Shown here in pieces: positions 4,422 to 5,120 of a stretch of 5,120 bases of DNA. The stretch's first letter is position 1. Each line of letters begins with the position of its first letter. This stretch comes from Proteobacteria bacterium UBA6920. GTDB taxonomy: Bacteria; Pseudomonadota; Gammaproteobacteria; SG8-11. The notes beneath the pieces were generated by a model that made no database searches, was not told the DNA's origin, and saw only the letters and a list, made by a program, of their open reading frames with translations. The stretch is taken from positions 1 through 5,120 of the forward strand of contig DKAS01000121.1 in NCBI GenBank assembly GCA_002448875.1, read 5' to 3'. A program made the translations under genes and the position numbers.

Positions 4422-5120
4422 TACGAATTCCCCGCAGCGCGCCGCAGACAGACCAGATAACCGGGCTGCGCTACGGCGTTTTCATATTCGTGGACGATTT
4501 CCCGCAGTTCCTCCAGCGCCAACTGCGCCTGCGGCGCGACCGCGCGCAGGTAGTCGGCGCTGTGGGCGAAATGGTAGTTGCGCCGCACCTGAATCGGCGC
4601 CGCATCGGCGCGATAGACGGTGAACAGGAATCGCCCCCCTGGCTTGAGCACCGCCGCCAGCGCGCGCAGCAACGGCGATAGATCGCTGAAAAATATCACC
4701 ACCCCCGAGGCGATCACCAGATCGAAGCGCTGGCGACAACCGTCCAGATAGTGTTGCAGATCGTCGCAGACCAGCTGGTCATACAACTGCCTGGCGCGCG
4801 CCGGTTGCAACATGGCGGCGGAAATATCCACCCCCGTCAGGCTGGCGGCCAGCGGCCGCAGAAATTCGCCGCAGACACCGGTGCCGCAGCCCAGATCGAG
4901 CACCGCCAGGTCGCCGGCACCGGTCAATGGCGTCGCGCGCAGATAATCGCGGACATTGTCCGGCCCGAGAAAACGCATGTCCGGCCGCACCGCGTCCGCG
5001 TCCCAGGTGGGCGCCTTCTGCTCGTACGTCTCCACCACCAGCCGCGGCGGCTGCCGCGCCGGCATTGCCCCCTCGCCCAGATAGGCCAGTTTCAGGGCCA
5101 CGCCACAATCATCGTTGCGC
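4421..5120 (-). CDS. Class I SAM-dependent methyltransferase, probably the C-terminal part of a TPR-methyltransferase (partial)
   Basis: Counting from GTG 5101, 226 residues are visible before TAG at 4421-4423. SAM-fold motifs: VLDLGCGTGVCGEFL (67-81), the SAM loop; LTGVDIS (88-94), the acidic loop; a region with VCDDL (111-115); FDLVIASGVVIFFSDL (126-141); and VLKPGGRFLFTV (151-162). The C-terminal NYHFAHSADYLRAV (175-188) and PGYLVCLRR (213-221) match a group of methyltransferases often fused to N-terminal TPR repeats. The N-terminal ALKLAYLGEG...PPRLVVETYEQKAPTWDADAV also fits the linker of that group. The frame stays open through GTG 5101 to base 5120 (RNDDCG precedes it), so the start may lie outside the window. 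GTG 5101 and ATG 5065 (after a GAGGGGG run) are alternatives. Substrate unknown; cytoplasmic. It is the first visible gene of the - strand operon; the promoter is not in view. Confidence 0.85.
   Translation of the reverse strand, partial: RNDDCGVALKLAYLGEGAMPARQPPRLVVETYEQKAPTWDADAVRPDMRFLGPDNVRDYLRATPLTGAGDLAVLDLGCGTGVCGEFLRPLAASLTGVDISAAMLQPARARQLYDQLVCDDLQHYLDGCRQRFDLVIASGVVIFFSDLSPLLRALAAVLKPGGRFLFTVYRADAAPIQVRRNYHFAHSADYLRAVAPQAQLALEELREIVHEYENAVAQPGYLVCLRRAAGNS
4428..4433 (-). promoter_or_regulatory. Ribosome binding site for the GTG start of the TfoX_C gene
   Basis: On the - strand GGGGAA lies 6 nt before GTG 4421, within the end of the methyltransferase gene. It is the main support for a GTG start overlapping the upstream stop. 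Confidence 0.55.

Overview
The window reads as ordinary chromosomal DNA of a GC-rich gammaproteobacterium. The basis is protein-level similarity to Escherichia coli TrhP (YegQ) and RNase AM (YciV/TrpH), and resemblance of the DUF938 and TfoX C-terminal proteins to proteobacterial families. Species cannot be read from the sequence. Genes are tightly packed. I see no mobile element, CRISPR array, rRNA or tRNA.

Layout, left to right. (1) 1-803, + strand: the 3' end of a TrhP/YegQ-type U32 tRNA hydroxylation gene, cut by the left edge. (2) 820-845: a strong hairpin with T-runs on both sides, apparently a shared bidirectional terminator for the two convergent genes. (3) 865-1614, - strand: an exported alpha-class carbonic anhydrase with a signal peptide and all expected zinc ligands. 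(4) 1615-1920: a 306-bp divergent intergenic region whose central 180 bp is only about 30% GC. It holds a good promoter candidate for the carbonic anhydrase and short repeats. (5) 1921-2430, + strand: an exported GlcG/HbpS-like (DUF336) protein, followed 34 bp later by a 69-residue conserved-looking small protein (2465-2674). (6) 2698-5120, - strand: a four-gene operon, transcribed right to left. It encodes a class I methyltransferase (probably the C-terminal part of a TPR-methyltransferase, cut by the right edge), a stand-alone TfoX C-terminal domain protein, a PHP-domain 5'-3' exoribonuclease (Rnm, RNase AM) and a DUF938 methyltransferase. The junctions overlap by 1 nt, abut exactly, and overlap by 1 nt, which suggests translational coupling.

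How the genes may work together. Two genes at opposite ends have RNA roles: TrhP in wobble-uridine hydroxylation and Rnm in rRNA 5'-end maturation. The - strand operon also carries two methyltransferases of unknown substrate and a TfoX_C protein of unknown function. The centre holds two divergently transcribed genes for exported proteins, which may share control from the AT-rich spacer. No obviously new system is visible. The most checkable oddities are the operon composition, the AT-rich spacer, the small protein, and the methyltransferase frame that stays open past its apparent GTG start.
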